Shown here piece after piece: positions 24,101 to 30,722 of a stretch of DNA of 64,000 bases. This stretch comes from an uncultured Bacilli bacterium (GTDB taxonomy: Bacteria; Bacillota_I; Bacilli_A; RF39; UBA660), in assembly GCA_934095965.1 (NCBI GenBank), contig CAKOKR010000001.1:1-64000 (forward strand). Reading direction: 5' to 3'. The number at the start of each line of letters is the position of its first letter. The stretch's first letter is position 1. A program made the translations under genes and the position numbers. The notes below the pieces were generated by a model that saw nothing but the letters and a program-made list of their open reading frames with translations, had not been told where the DNA came from and made no database searches.

Positions 24101-24782
24101 AATGATTGAAACTTTAACTAGTGTTAAAGAAATGATGGCTAATAAAGATTTAAGTGGTTCACTTGCAAACTTACAAGTTTTATATCAAGCAAACACAGCA
24201 ACAATCAAAAAAATATCAAATGAACAAGTTGATGCTGCATATAGTTACTACAAAATGAGTCAAACAGAAACTGAAGATGCAATGATAGAAAGATTAAAAC
24301 AAATTAATCCAAATATTGATGAGGCAACAATTGAAAATTTGAAAACTGTTAAAAGTACATATGAATTAAAATTATTACTAAAAGCAAATAATGAAGCAAT
24401 TTCAGAAATGATTACAAACTTACAAGATTTAAATACATTACTAAATACTTTAGATACCAAATTACAAGAAGTAAAAGTAATGAAATCTAAAGTTACATAT
24501 CTAAATGATAGTTTATCTCAAGTAAGCCAAGGTTTAACAAAAATGTCCCAAACAACATTAATATCTGATGGAATATCTTCATTAAATCAAGGTTTAAAAG
24601 AATTATCTGAAGGAACAAACTTAATAAATATTCAAGGTATTAAGCAATTAGTTAATTATAAAGATCAAGCATTAATATACACAAATAAGTTTAAAGATAT
24701 AGCAAATCTTTCTAAAACATACCAAGGATTCTCATCAAATAATTCAGATCAAACAATATTTATCTATAAAATAGGTAAGTAA
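21132..24782 (+). CDS. MMPL/RND-family exporter fused to a secreted-type domain
   Basis: About 1217 residues. The first 690 form an RND transporter with two halves: NHSALVLIISLALLIPAIIGY, three central helices with GVTMDFSIFLYHKYEQ, a second half with QLGATIDYAILMSTKYLEER. These acidic TM4/TM10-type segments carry the proton relay. After IVKNKKKEGKD a new MKKLKTASLIGLSLLLLPFNASA begins (ATG at 23196), which looks exactly like a signal peptide with its own AAGGA upstream; about 500 residues of outward helical repeats follow (GAKKLFDGSSALVSGEAKFNSKL, SNGTLALNDGIDEMIETL). In relatives these are often two proteins. The start is set where GGTGA is nine bases upstream; an ATG nine bases earlier abuts the GGTG. 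Divergent TetR gene is the likely regulator. Confidence 0.85.
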   Translation: MKKFANYIANHSALVLIISLALLIPAIIGYVNTRINYDILVYLPDSVDTIKGENILTDDFGIGAYAFVMVDSNNSKNILNLEKDIKKIDGVNAVMSLADLTDTTIPVDMLPSKVLDKLDKDNETIIFVTFNGGTSEDGTIEAVRQLRETVKDDTKVSSMTSMVIDTMDLSNKEIFTYVVIAVALCLLVLFLATDSYVIPFLLLGNIGIAIIYNLGSNIFLGQISYITKAITAVLQLGVTMDFSIFLYHKYEQAKQNNKKLKKTEAMSEAIIETFQSVLGSSLTTFAGFLALCTMDLTLGTDIGIVMAKGVLCGLICVLTLFPALLMIFDKTVEKTKHKVILPEFKKIQSFSVKHYKAIIIAFLVLLIPAFYGNNNYKVYYKLDDSLPEYLAFNVANSELAEKFNIVSPEIILLDKNVKANEVNKLVSELEYIEGIDLVLAPNSFVDPAMMMLLPSDLTKILDNDNYQLVIVNSTYELASDELKEQISNIEEVVKKYDEKSIIAGEGPLMNDLVTIADHDFKMVNYTSILVIFIIMVLVLKQINLPIVLILTIEFAIFCNMSVAYYTNTTLPFIASIVVGTIQLGATIDYAILMSTKYLEERREQTDKFEAIKNTLKLTVPSIITSALCFFGATFGVSAYTKIDMIGSICELLSRGSIISMIVVVTILPSLLLVTDKLIVKNKKKEGKDMKKLKTASLIGLSLLLLPFNASAAKTESIYTKLDYNGDTVKSTVSNHIENDKNGEVKDNTILSNILNVNGDETFTLDKDTLTWYAKEKDIFYQGTTDKELPLSTVVKYYYNGKETDAKDIVGKSGKIKIEIRLLNNSLLNKNNKFTPFVVALGTTIDNETNKNISITNGKVTDTGSRNIAVAISSPGLYEYTNIKEFKDLNKVVISYETTDFEINDIYMVASPKLLSELDFDIFNKLDEFSSSIDTLSSKMDDIENGAKKLFDGSSALVSGEAKFNSKLTYLATSLEKISNGTLALNDGIDEMIETLTSVKEMMANKDLSGSLANLQVLYQANTATIKKISNEQVDAAYSYYKMSQTETEDAMIERLKQINPNIDEATIENLKTVKSTYELKLLLKANNEAISEMITNLQDLNTLLNTLDTKLQEVKVMKSKVTYLNDSLSQVSQGLTKMSQTTLISDGISSLNQGLKELSEGTNLINIQGIKQLVNYKDQALIYTNKFKDIANLSKTYQGFSSNNSDQTIFIYKIGK

Positions 24783-24794
24783 TAATTAATATTT

Positions 24795-24825
24795 AAAGGA
24801 AAGCAAAAATTAAGCTTTCCTTTTA
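24795..24825. terminator. Terminator after the MMPL gene
   Basis: AAAGGAAAGC and GCTTTCCTTT arms with a 9-base loop. It can serve both converging genes. Confidence 0.7.
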
Positions 24826-24830
24826 AACAT

Positions 24831-25406
24831 TTAAAATCTTTCTAACATAAAAGGCATATTCCTTTTTCTTTTATTTTCTATTGCATCTTTTAATAAAGGT
24901 AGATATGTATAAATATAAGCATTAACATAATAAAATCCTTCATTGACATCTTCCATTGTTGGTAATCCATAACATTTATCATTAGAATTAGCTTTCTTTG
25001 GTAAACATGTATACTTTGTACAATTAAGTAGAACATTATTTTCTTTTAACATATCATGCAAGTCATTAAAACTAAATTTAACAATTTGACCATTTTCAAG
25101 TTCATATATTCCATGTACTATATCATATTCACATTTCATTCTTGCAACTAACGTTAAATTAATAAGCATTTTATTAACAATTAAACTATCAAATTTATTA
25201 AGTTTTATTAATTCATTAAACTTTTCAAAATCTTGCCCAGAAATTACTTTTAATTTATCACTTGATAGAGTAATTATATTATTCATTATAAATTCATATA
25301 CAAATTTAGTTCCTTCATCAATTGATTTTAAAAATTCTTTTTTTGCTTCGCCATAAATATCTTTTGAAAATAATTCACTTAATTTATTATTTATATCTGT
25401 ATTCAT
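24831..25406 (-). CDS. Hypothetical protein, 191 residues
   Basis: The family is not recognised. Helical, soluble-looking, with four Cys in the C-terminal part (LLNCTKYTCLPKK, DKCYG) and a conserved-looking DVNEGFYYVNAYIYTYLPLLKDA. No signal peptide or membrane segment. AAAGGAATTAATTT precedes the ATG. It converges on the MMPL gene and stands just downstream of the MnmM gene on the same strand, with a 53-base gap. Confidence 0.6.
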   Translation of the reverse strand: MNTDINNKLSELFSKDIYGEAKKEFLKSIDEGTKFVYEFIMNNIITLSSDKLKVISGQDFEKFNELIKLNKFDSLIVNKMLINLTLVARMKCEYDIVHGIYELENGQIVKFSFNDLHDMLKENNVLLNCTKYTCLPKKANSNDKCYGLPTMEDVNEGFYYVNAYIYTYLPLLKDAIENKRKRNMPFMLERF

Positions 25407-25459
25407 AAATTAATTCCTTTCTTAAGTAACTTATATTCTAGTATAAAACAATTAAGATG

Positions 25460-26215
25460 TCAATTAATATTTCTAATAACCACCAAATACGGAGCATTCA
25501 TATTATTTGTATTTCTATATGTTTTATAACTAATATTATTTTTATTTAAATAATCAATTACAACTTTTTCTTCCATCTTTCCTTCCGGATGTGGATAAAA
25601 TACCATTAATATTAATCCATCACTTTTAATCATTTCTAAACTGTTGCATAAAGCCCTCAAAGTAACATCATGCATCGTTGTTATAGTTTTATCTCCGCAT
25701 GGCAGATATCCCAAATTAAATAATACTAACTTAATATTATTTTTTTCTTTATCTAAAACAACATTTATCTTATCATGACTTATCTTAAATAGTTTATAGT
25801 TATTAATATTTTCTTGTGTTAATAATTTTTTTGTATTTTTAATAGCTTCATCTTGTATATCAAAACCATAAACTTTATTAGAAATACTAGCTAAAAATAA
25901 AGTATCATTTCCATTACCAACAGTCATATCCACAACTATATCACTTTTACTAACATTTTCATTACATATCTTTTTAACCATATTTAAGATACTTCGATTA
26001 AAACCTTGAAAAGTACCTCTTTTATTAAATTCATTTTTAATTTTTTCATTATATTTTGTATTAACTAAAACATTTTCTTTAACATTTTCTAAAATGTCAC
26101 ACAAGTTATTAACATCAATATTATCACCATCAACATTAATTACTTTAATACCTTTTTCTAAATTTATTATTTTACTTTTAAAATCCTCATCATTATAATT
26201 TAAATCAATTATCAT
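25460..26215 (-). CDS. mnmM: tRNA (mnm5)-forming methyltransferase MnmM/YtqB-like, with N-terminal extension
   Basis: 251 residues. The C-terminal 180 residues match the YtqB family: VDMTVGNGNDTLFLASISNKVYGFDIQDEAI (AdoMet motif I and acidic ribose ligand), LVLFNLGYLPCGDKTITT (the family's NLGYLPxGDK signature) and MVFYPHPEGKMEE. MnmM of Bacillus methylates nm5U34 to mnm5U in tRNAs. The N-terminal 70 residues (INLEKGIKVINVDGDNIDVNN) are an extra domain not present in the roughly 190-residue Bacillus protein. The third of three nearby starts (GTG, ATG, ATG) is best spaced from GAAGTG. Confidence 0.8.
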   Translation of the reverse strand: MIIDLNYNDEDFKSKIINLEKGIKVINVDGDNIDVNNLCDILENVKENVLVNTKYNEKIKNEFNKRGTFQGFNRSILNMVKKICNENVSKSDIVVDMTVGNGNDTLFLASISNKVYGFDIQDEAIKNTKKLLTQENINNYKLFKISHDKINVVLDKEKNNIKLVLFNLGYLPCGDKTITTMHDVTLRALCNSLEMIKSDGLILMVFYPHPEGKMEEKVVIDYLNKNNISYKTYRNTNNMNAPYLVVIRNIN

Positions 26216-26258
26216 AAACATCACTTCATTTACATATTATCACAAAAAAATATGCATT

Positions 26259-26480
26259 TCAACGTTTGCATTTATTTTTCTTAATCTCTTTATTAAATTT
26301 CTTAATCTTTACATCATTATTCTTAATTTCTTTAACTAACTCACTAGTTTCTTCTTTATATAAATTACACCATTTATCATAATCTATTTCATTATTATCA
26401 TTTTTATAAATGAAAATCATTACCACACCATTTACAATTATAAGAATAATAAAAATTATTATTTCCAGTATACCCATCAT
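26259..26480 (-). CDS. Small membrane protein, 73 residues
   Basis: The family is not recognised. One N-terminal membrane helix (ILEIIIFIILIIVNGVVMIFIY), then a charged cytoplasmic-type tail ending in a Lys-rich stretch (KIKKFNKEIKKNKCKR). Its ATG overlaps the stop of the next upstream small gene by four bases, so the pair is translationally coupled. Confidence 0.55.
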   Translation of the reverse strand: MMGILEIIIFIILIIVNGVVMIFIYKNDNNEIDYDKWCNLYKEETSELVKEIKNNDVKIKKFNKEIKKNKCKR

Positions 26481-26713
26481 TTTACATTACCACTTCCTTT
26501 AAATAATTTTATCCACAACAAATTAATTCTTTTTTTTAATAACATTTTCTTTTGAACACTAACTATTTTTCTATACTTTTCTAAATCAGTTTCATAACTA
26601 ATAAATGTATCATAACACTTAGTTATATCCTTTTCATCTTTACAAAATAAACACATTAAATATATTAAAACTAATATTATTATTAAACAAAATAATATAA
26701 AAACAAACATCAT
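26477..26713 (-). CDS. Small membrane protein, 78 residues
   Basis: The family is not recognised. N-terminal membrane helix (MFVFILFCLIIILVLIYLMCLF) followed by a basic tail (KYRKIVSVQKKMLLKKRINL). Same layout as its partner at 26259-26480, suggesting duplication or a hetero-oligomer. A promoter TTGTTT, 17 bases, TATAAT lies on the minus strand at 26746-26774, and GGAAGGAG precedes the ATG. Confidence 0.55.
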   Translation of the reverse strand: MMFVFILFCLIIILVLIYLMCLFCKDEKDITKCYDTFISYETDLEKYRKIVSVQKKMLLKKRINLLWIKLFKGSGNVK

Positions 26714-26827
26714 TTTTATCTATCTCCTTCCAAGGGTGCTTTCTGATTATAGCAAAAAATAATATTATAAACAAGACAATTTCAAAAATTAAGTGTAAAG
26801 GTAACGTAACAAAAAGAAACTCTATAA

Positions 26828-27616
26828 CTAGAATTTCTTAATTAACTTATTTTCAAGTAAAGTAATAATTTTATATAACAAGAAAGAAATAATTAAAAGG
26901 ATTAATATACCTGCCATAACTAAACTTAAATTAAATACTTGAGTTCCATAAATAATTAGATAACCAATACCTTCACGACTTACTAAAAATTCACCCATTA
27001 TAACTCCAATTAAACTCATTGAAATATTAAGTTTTAAACTAGAAATAATTGTGTTATAGGAATTTGGTATAACTAATTTAAACAATATTTGAAAGTTAGT
27101 TGCTTTAAAAGCTTTCATTAACTTAAGTTTATTTTCACTAACACTTTTAAACCCATTGTATATTGTAATGATACTAATTATTAAGTTAATGAGTAATGCC
27201 ATAATGATAACGCTTTTCATATTAGCACCAGCAACAATTATAATAAGTGGTCCTAAAGCTACCTTAGGTAGAGAATTAATCATTGTTAAAAATGGATCAA
27301 CAATTAATGCTAAAATAGGTACTTCATATAAAATAATTGCAATAATAAAACCTAAAATTATACCTAGACTAAATGAAATTAACACTTCTTCTAAAGTAAC
27401 AAATATATGGTTAAATAAATTATTTTGTATTGCTAAATTTATAATTGTGTTAAATATTTTACTAGGTTTTGAAAAGACAAAACTATTAATAATATTATTA
27501 TTTGCAAGTATTTCCCAGACTATAAAAAATTGAACAACTATAAATATTTGAATAATTAATATAGTTAATTTTTTAATTCTCATTTTTTTTAAGTATTTTT
27601 TTTGTTCCCTAGACAT
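26828..27616 (-). CDS. ABC importer permease (SsuC/TauC/ThiX type)
   Basis: 262 residues, six membrane segments. The EAA loop is ATNFQILFKLVIPNSYNTIISSLKLNISMSLIGVIMGEFLVSREGIGYLIIYG, typical of permeases for sulfonate, nitrate or pyrimidine uptake. N-terminal WEILANNNIINSFVFSKPSKIFN also matches. It overlaps the ATPase gene by eight bases. The three genes form one operon (28348-29337 first). The substrate cannot be told from sequence. Confidence 0.85.
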   Translation of the reverse strand: MSREQKKYLKKMRIKKLTILIIQIFIVVQFFIVWEILANNNIINSFVFSKPSKIFNTIINLAIQNNLFNHIFVTLEEVLISFSLGIILGFIIAIILYEVPILALIVDPFLTMINSLPKVALGPLIIIVAGANMKSVIIMALLINLIISIITIYNGFKSVSENKLKLMKAFKATNFQILFKLVIPNSYNTIISSLKLNISMSLIGVIMGEFLVSREGIGYLIIYGTQVFNLSLVMAGILILLIISFLLYKIITLLENKLIKKF

Positions 27617-28355
27617 CTTTATCTATTTCCTTCCAAAGTAAGTCATAATAATAGCTAAAATCTTTACTATTTCTTCTTTCTAAAGGACTATTTAAATGTT
27701 TTAAATCAATATCATAAATATTTTTAACTTTACCAGGTCTTTTTGATAAAACAATAACTCTATCAGCTAGTGATATTGCTTCAGCTATATCATGAGTAAT
27801 CATAATAACAGATTTTTTTTCTTGTTTAATAATTTTAGAAACATCTTCACTTACTTTAAGTCTTGAAACATAATCTAGTGCTGAAAAAGGTTCATCAAGC
27901 ATCAATATATCGGGCTTAAGAGCAAGTGTCCTTATTAAAGCAACTCTTTGACGCATACCACCAGATAACTCATATGGATACTTATCTAAAAAATCTTTAA
28001 GACCATACTTATTAAGTAAATCTTTAACAAAAGAAATATTTTCTTTTGTTTTTGTGTGAGCTATATCTAGACCTAAACAAGCATTATCTAAAATATTAAG
28101 CCAAGGAAATAAAGCATCTTCCTGAAGCATATAACCAATTTTTAAACCATCCTTTATTTTAATATCACCTTTAGTTTTACTATCAATTCCAGCAAGTATG
28201 TTAAGCAAAGTTGATTTACCACATCCACTTGAACCAACAATACATAAAAATTCTTGGTTATCTAAAGAAAAAGTAATATTATCAATTGCTATAACTTCAC
28301 CATTAATTGTTTGATAATTCTTACTTAAATTATTAACTTCTAATATTTTATTCAT
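27609..28355 (-). CDS. ABC importer ATP-binding protein (SsuB/TauB type)
   Basis: 248 residues. Walker A GSSGCGKST, Q-loop in YMLQEDALFPWLNILDN, signature LSGGMRQRVALIRTLALKPDILMLDEPFSALD and the switch His in ITHDIAEAISLADRVIVLSKRPGKV. The Q-loop form and RPG motif fit the nitrate/taurine/sulfonate family. Overlaps the substrate-binding protein gene by eight bases and the permease gene by eight. Confidence 0.9.
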   Translation of the reverse strand: MNKILEVNNLSKNYQTINGEVIAIDNITFSLDNQEFLCIVGSSGCGKSTLLNILAGIDSKTKGDIKIKDGLKIGYMLQEDALFPWLNILDNACLGLDIAHTKTKENISFVKDLLNKYGLKDFLDKYPYELSGGMRQRVALIRTLALKPDILMLDEPFSALDYVSRLKVSEDVSKIIKQEKKSVIMITHDIAEAISLADRVIVLSKRPGKVKNIYDIDLKHLNSPLERRNSKDFSYYYDLLWKEIDKDV

Positions 28356-29337
28356 AAAAGTTATTTACTAAATCATTAAATGGAACATAATCATCAAGTA
28401 ATTTAAAATCTATCAAAAAGTCTTCCAAATTAGTAAATAATTTTTCACTTATATACGGATTACTAAGCCAACAATCATATTCCTTATATCTATCAATCAT
28501 TTCTTTTAAATCATCTACTTTTGTATCTGGAAATAAACTAATAATATCTTTACTTACAATTAAAGAATTATTATCTAATGTATACTTAATACCTTTATTA
28601 ATTGCATTAGTAAACTTCTTTATAATATCTTTATTATTTTCTATATAACTTTTTCTAGCATAAAAAGCAGTATAAGGAACTTCACCAGACATTTTACCAA
28701 CTGATGCTACAACTTTACCATAATCATTTTTTTGAAGTAATGTTGCGTTTGGTTCAAACAAATTAACAAAATCACCAACACCACCTATAAAAGAACCAGA
28801 TAAAGCAGAAAACTCAACACTATAATTAACATTAATTTTATTTATATCAATATTTTCATTTTTTAATGCATTTAAGAAATTTAATGCAGGCATTCCTGTA
28901 CTTCTTCCCACCAATATTTCTTTTCCATACAAATCAGTTAATTTAAAATCTTTATCTTTATCTCTTGCAACAATAAATTGTCCATCTCTCTTAGTTAATC
29001 CTGCAAAAAGTTGCAAGTAGTCACCTTCATTTTCCTTATAGACATATATCGCAGATTCAGCCCCAGCAAATCCAATTTCAACATCATTTGATAATACCGC
29101 AGCACTGACTTTATCAGCTCCTGGTGTTAACACAAGTTCTAAATCAATACCTTCTTCTTTAAAATATCCTTTTTCAATTGCAACATACAAAGGACTATAA
29201 AAAGAACTATGAGTAACTTCAGCAAGTCTAATTTTAACTAAGTTACTATCATCTTTTTTCTTAAAACCAAATACTAAAAAGGTAACTCCGATAAATATAG
29301 TTAAGCAAATAATACCTATAAAAATTCTTTTTTTCAA
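28348..29337 (-). CDS. ABC importer substrate-binding protein (NMT1/SsuA-like), TTG start
   Basis: 329 residues. After an N-terminal membrane helix (IFIGIICLTIFIGVTFLVFGF) without a lipobox Cys, the NMT1-type fold follows: LAEVTHSSFYSPLYVAIEKGYFKEEGIDLEL, PGADKVSAAVLSNDVEIGFAGAE, LYGKEILVGRSTGMPALNFLNAL. It should be anchored by the uncleaved helix. Relatives bind pyrimidine precursors, sulfonates or riboflavin-like compounds. No TPP or FMN riboswitch was seen upstream. The start codon is TTG with GGGAGGAAT upstream. A copy of its first codons and leader lies at 30451-30630. Confidence 0.85.
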   Translation of the reverse strand: MKKRIFIGIICLTIFIGVTFLVFGFKKKDDSNLVKIRLAEVTHSSFYSPLYVAIEKGYFKEEGIDLELVLTPGADKVSAAVLSNDVEIGFAGAESAIYVYKENEGDYLQLFAGLTKRDGQFIVARDKDKDFKLTDLYGKEILVGRSTGMPALNFLNALKNENIDINKINVNYSVEFSALSGSFIGGVGDFVNLFEPNATLLQKNDYGKVVASVGKMSGEVPYTAFYARKSYIENNKDIIKKFTNAINKGIKYTLDNNSLIVSKDIISLFPDTKVDDLKEMIDRYKEYDCWLSNPYISEKLFTNLEDFLIDFKLLDDYVPFNDLVNNFYE

Positions 29338-29357
29338 AATATATTCCTCCCTCTAAG

Positions 29358-29378
29358 GTAATATATGTATACTATTAC
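29358..29378. promoter_or_regulatory. Dyad upstream of the ABC operon
   Basis: GTAATA, nine bases, TATTAC between the promoter region and TTG start. On the minus strand a TTAACA-17-TATATT promoter overlaps it. The same dyad with identical spacing occurs in the duplicated copy at 30589-30609, which supports an operator. Confidence 0.45.
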
Positions 29379-29446
29379 ATTTTGTTAATTTAGTATATTG
29401 ATAAAATTTTAAATTAAGGTTATAATAAATATGAAAGGATTGATTA

Positions 29447-29832
29447 TATGAATAAACTACTAATATAATATTTTTTAGCAACAAATACAACAAAGAATGT
29501 TGCAAAATTAGCATCAGATGCTACAAATGGAGATCTATTTGAAATAATCAAGAAAGTAGAAAAATACGAGAGTCTGATAACGGAAAACATTATCCATACG
29601 ACATTTCTAAAGAAAATTGGCACGGACCAAGAAATGCAATTGAACAACTTACTACTACAAGTCAATAGAGTAATATACATCTATCAAATACAGAAAGAAA
29701 GATAGTAAATGAATATAACAAACTAGTACTAAATAAGGTCATTCTTTTCCCGAAGTATTTAGTTATTCTAAATATGCTACACGATTTTTAACGTTAGCAG
29801 AAGTAACAAAAACTGATATTTTATATAGCTAA
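29447..29832 (+). pseudogene. Decayed flavodoxin-like gene
   Basis: ATG AAT AAA CTA CTA ATA TAA opens a flavodoxin-type start broken by a stop after six codons; the frame goes on as YFLATNTTKNVAKLASDATN, GDLFEIIKKVEKYE, the FMN-binding loop and following helix of flavodoxins. Near 29575 it shifts to another frame (SDNGKHYPYD, KENWHGPRNAIEQL) and again near 29740 (FPEVFSYSKYATRFLTLAEV). At least two frameshifts and one stop. Apart from the flavodoxin-like start the rest is not recognised. This explains the 546 bases without an intact gene. Confidence 0.55.
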
Positions 29833-29883
29833 ATTCTCATTATTATTTAAGAATATAAACTAATTTAGGAAAGGAGGAAATAA

Positions 29884-30255
29884 ATGAAAAAAGATATACT
29901 AGTTAAAATAATTATAGCGGTACTTGTTTTTATACTTTTAGGATTCTTTATTTATACAAATTATGTTTCAAAAGAAAAAGACTTAGTATTTGAAGCAAGA
30001 ATTAAAGAAGTAACAGTAATTAATAATGTATATACAATTTTAGTTGAAAAATATGATAAAAAGAAAAAAGAATATACTGTTGAGTATGAATTTGAAATAA
30101 ATAAAGATACAAAAATAGTTTATAACAATGAAAACAGTACGCCAGATAAATTAAAAGCAAATCAAAAAATAACTATAACCTCATCTGATGTGATATTATC
30201 AAGTGAACCAGCTAAATTATCTGATGTTAAAAAAATAGTTATTTTAAAAGATTAA
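29884..30255 (+). CDS. Membrane-anchored extracytoplasmic protein, 123 residues
   Basis: The family is not recognised. N-terminal membrane helix (VKIIIAVLVFILLGFFIYTNYV) followed by an outward beta-rich domain of about 95 residues (ARIKEVTVINNVYTILVEK, YTVEYEFEINKDTKIVYN, ANQKITITSSDVI), which reads like an OB-type or DUF3221-like barrel. GGAAAGGAGG precedes the ATG. It is flanked by decayed genes but its own frame is intact. Confidence 0.65.
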   Translation: MKKDILVKIIIAVLVFILLGFFIYTNYVSKEKDLVFEARIKEVTVINNVYTILVEKYDKKKKEYTVEYEFEINKDTKIVYNNENSTPDKLKANQKITITSSDVILSSEPAKLSDVKKIVILKD

Positions 30256-30265
30256 TTAGTTTTAA

Positions 30266-30297
30266 AAGTTTTGCTAAATAAGCAAGACTTTTTTTGT
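30266..30297 (+). terminator. Terminator
   Basis: AAGTTTTGC and GCAAGACTT (one T-G pair) with a 7-base loop, followed by T residues. Confidence 0.7.
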
Positions 30298-30299
30298 AT

Positions 30300-30319
30300 T
30301 TATGTAGAATTCTACATAA
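30300..30319. repeat. Perfect 20-base palindrome
   Basis: TTATGTAGAATTCTACATAA reads the same on both strands. It lies between a terminator and a decayed copy of the ABC leader. It may be a protein-binding site left over from rearrangement; nothing else was recognised in 30320-30450. Confidence 0.5.
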
Positions 30320-30450
30320 TTATATTATAAAAAAGTCATCCAAAAATAATTGTTACATTTCAGTCGAGCAACTAAAAAATAAGGTGGTTTCAGTAATTAT
30401 TATTTATAATATTTAAATTAAATTCAATAAGACCACAATTTTAGTGTAGC

Positions 30451-30568
30451 ATCAGCAAGTCTAATTATAACTAAATTGTTATCATTATTTTTATTAAAAT
30501 GAAATAATAAAAAATAACTACGTAAATGAGGTTAAGCAAATAATACCTATAAAAATTCTTTTCTTCAA
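30451..30568 (-). pseudogene. Remnant of the ABC substrate-binding protein gene start
   Basis: A direct repeat of 29219-29405: the same GGAGGAATATATT ribosome binding site, TTG start and LKKRIFIGIICL codons, then a divergent, stop-containing stretch that still aligns (TCTAATTATAACTAA against TCTAATTTTAACTAA). The upstream dyad GTAATA-N9-TATTAC is also kept at 30589-30609. It is the 5' end of a second substrate-binding gene whose body was lost. Confidence 0.75.
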
Positions 30569-30675
30569 AATATATTCCTCCATCTAAGGTAATATGGATA
30601 AATTATTACATTTCATTAACATGATAAAAGAATGATTCAAATATTAAAACTAAGTGTAAAGTAGATTTTAAAATA

Positions 30676-30704
30676 TTGTTATAAATTTTATTTTGTGCTA
30701 TCAT
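30676..30704 (+). promoter_or_regulatory. Promoter of the M14 peptidase gene
   Basis: TTGTTA, 17 bases, TATCAT; GTG start codon 18 bases downstream behind AAGGTGAT. Confidence 0.55.
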
Positions 30705-30722
30705 AAATCTAAGGTGATAGTT

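Noticed and set aside
29338..29445. TPP or FMN riboswitch upstream of the ABC operon
   Set aside because: None of the conserved riboswitch cores is present; only the dyad was found.
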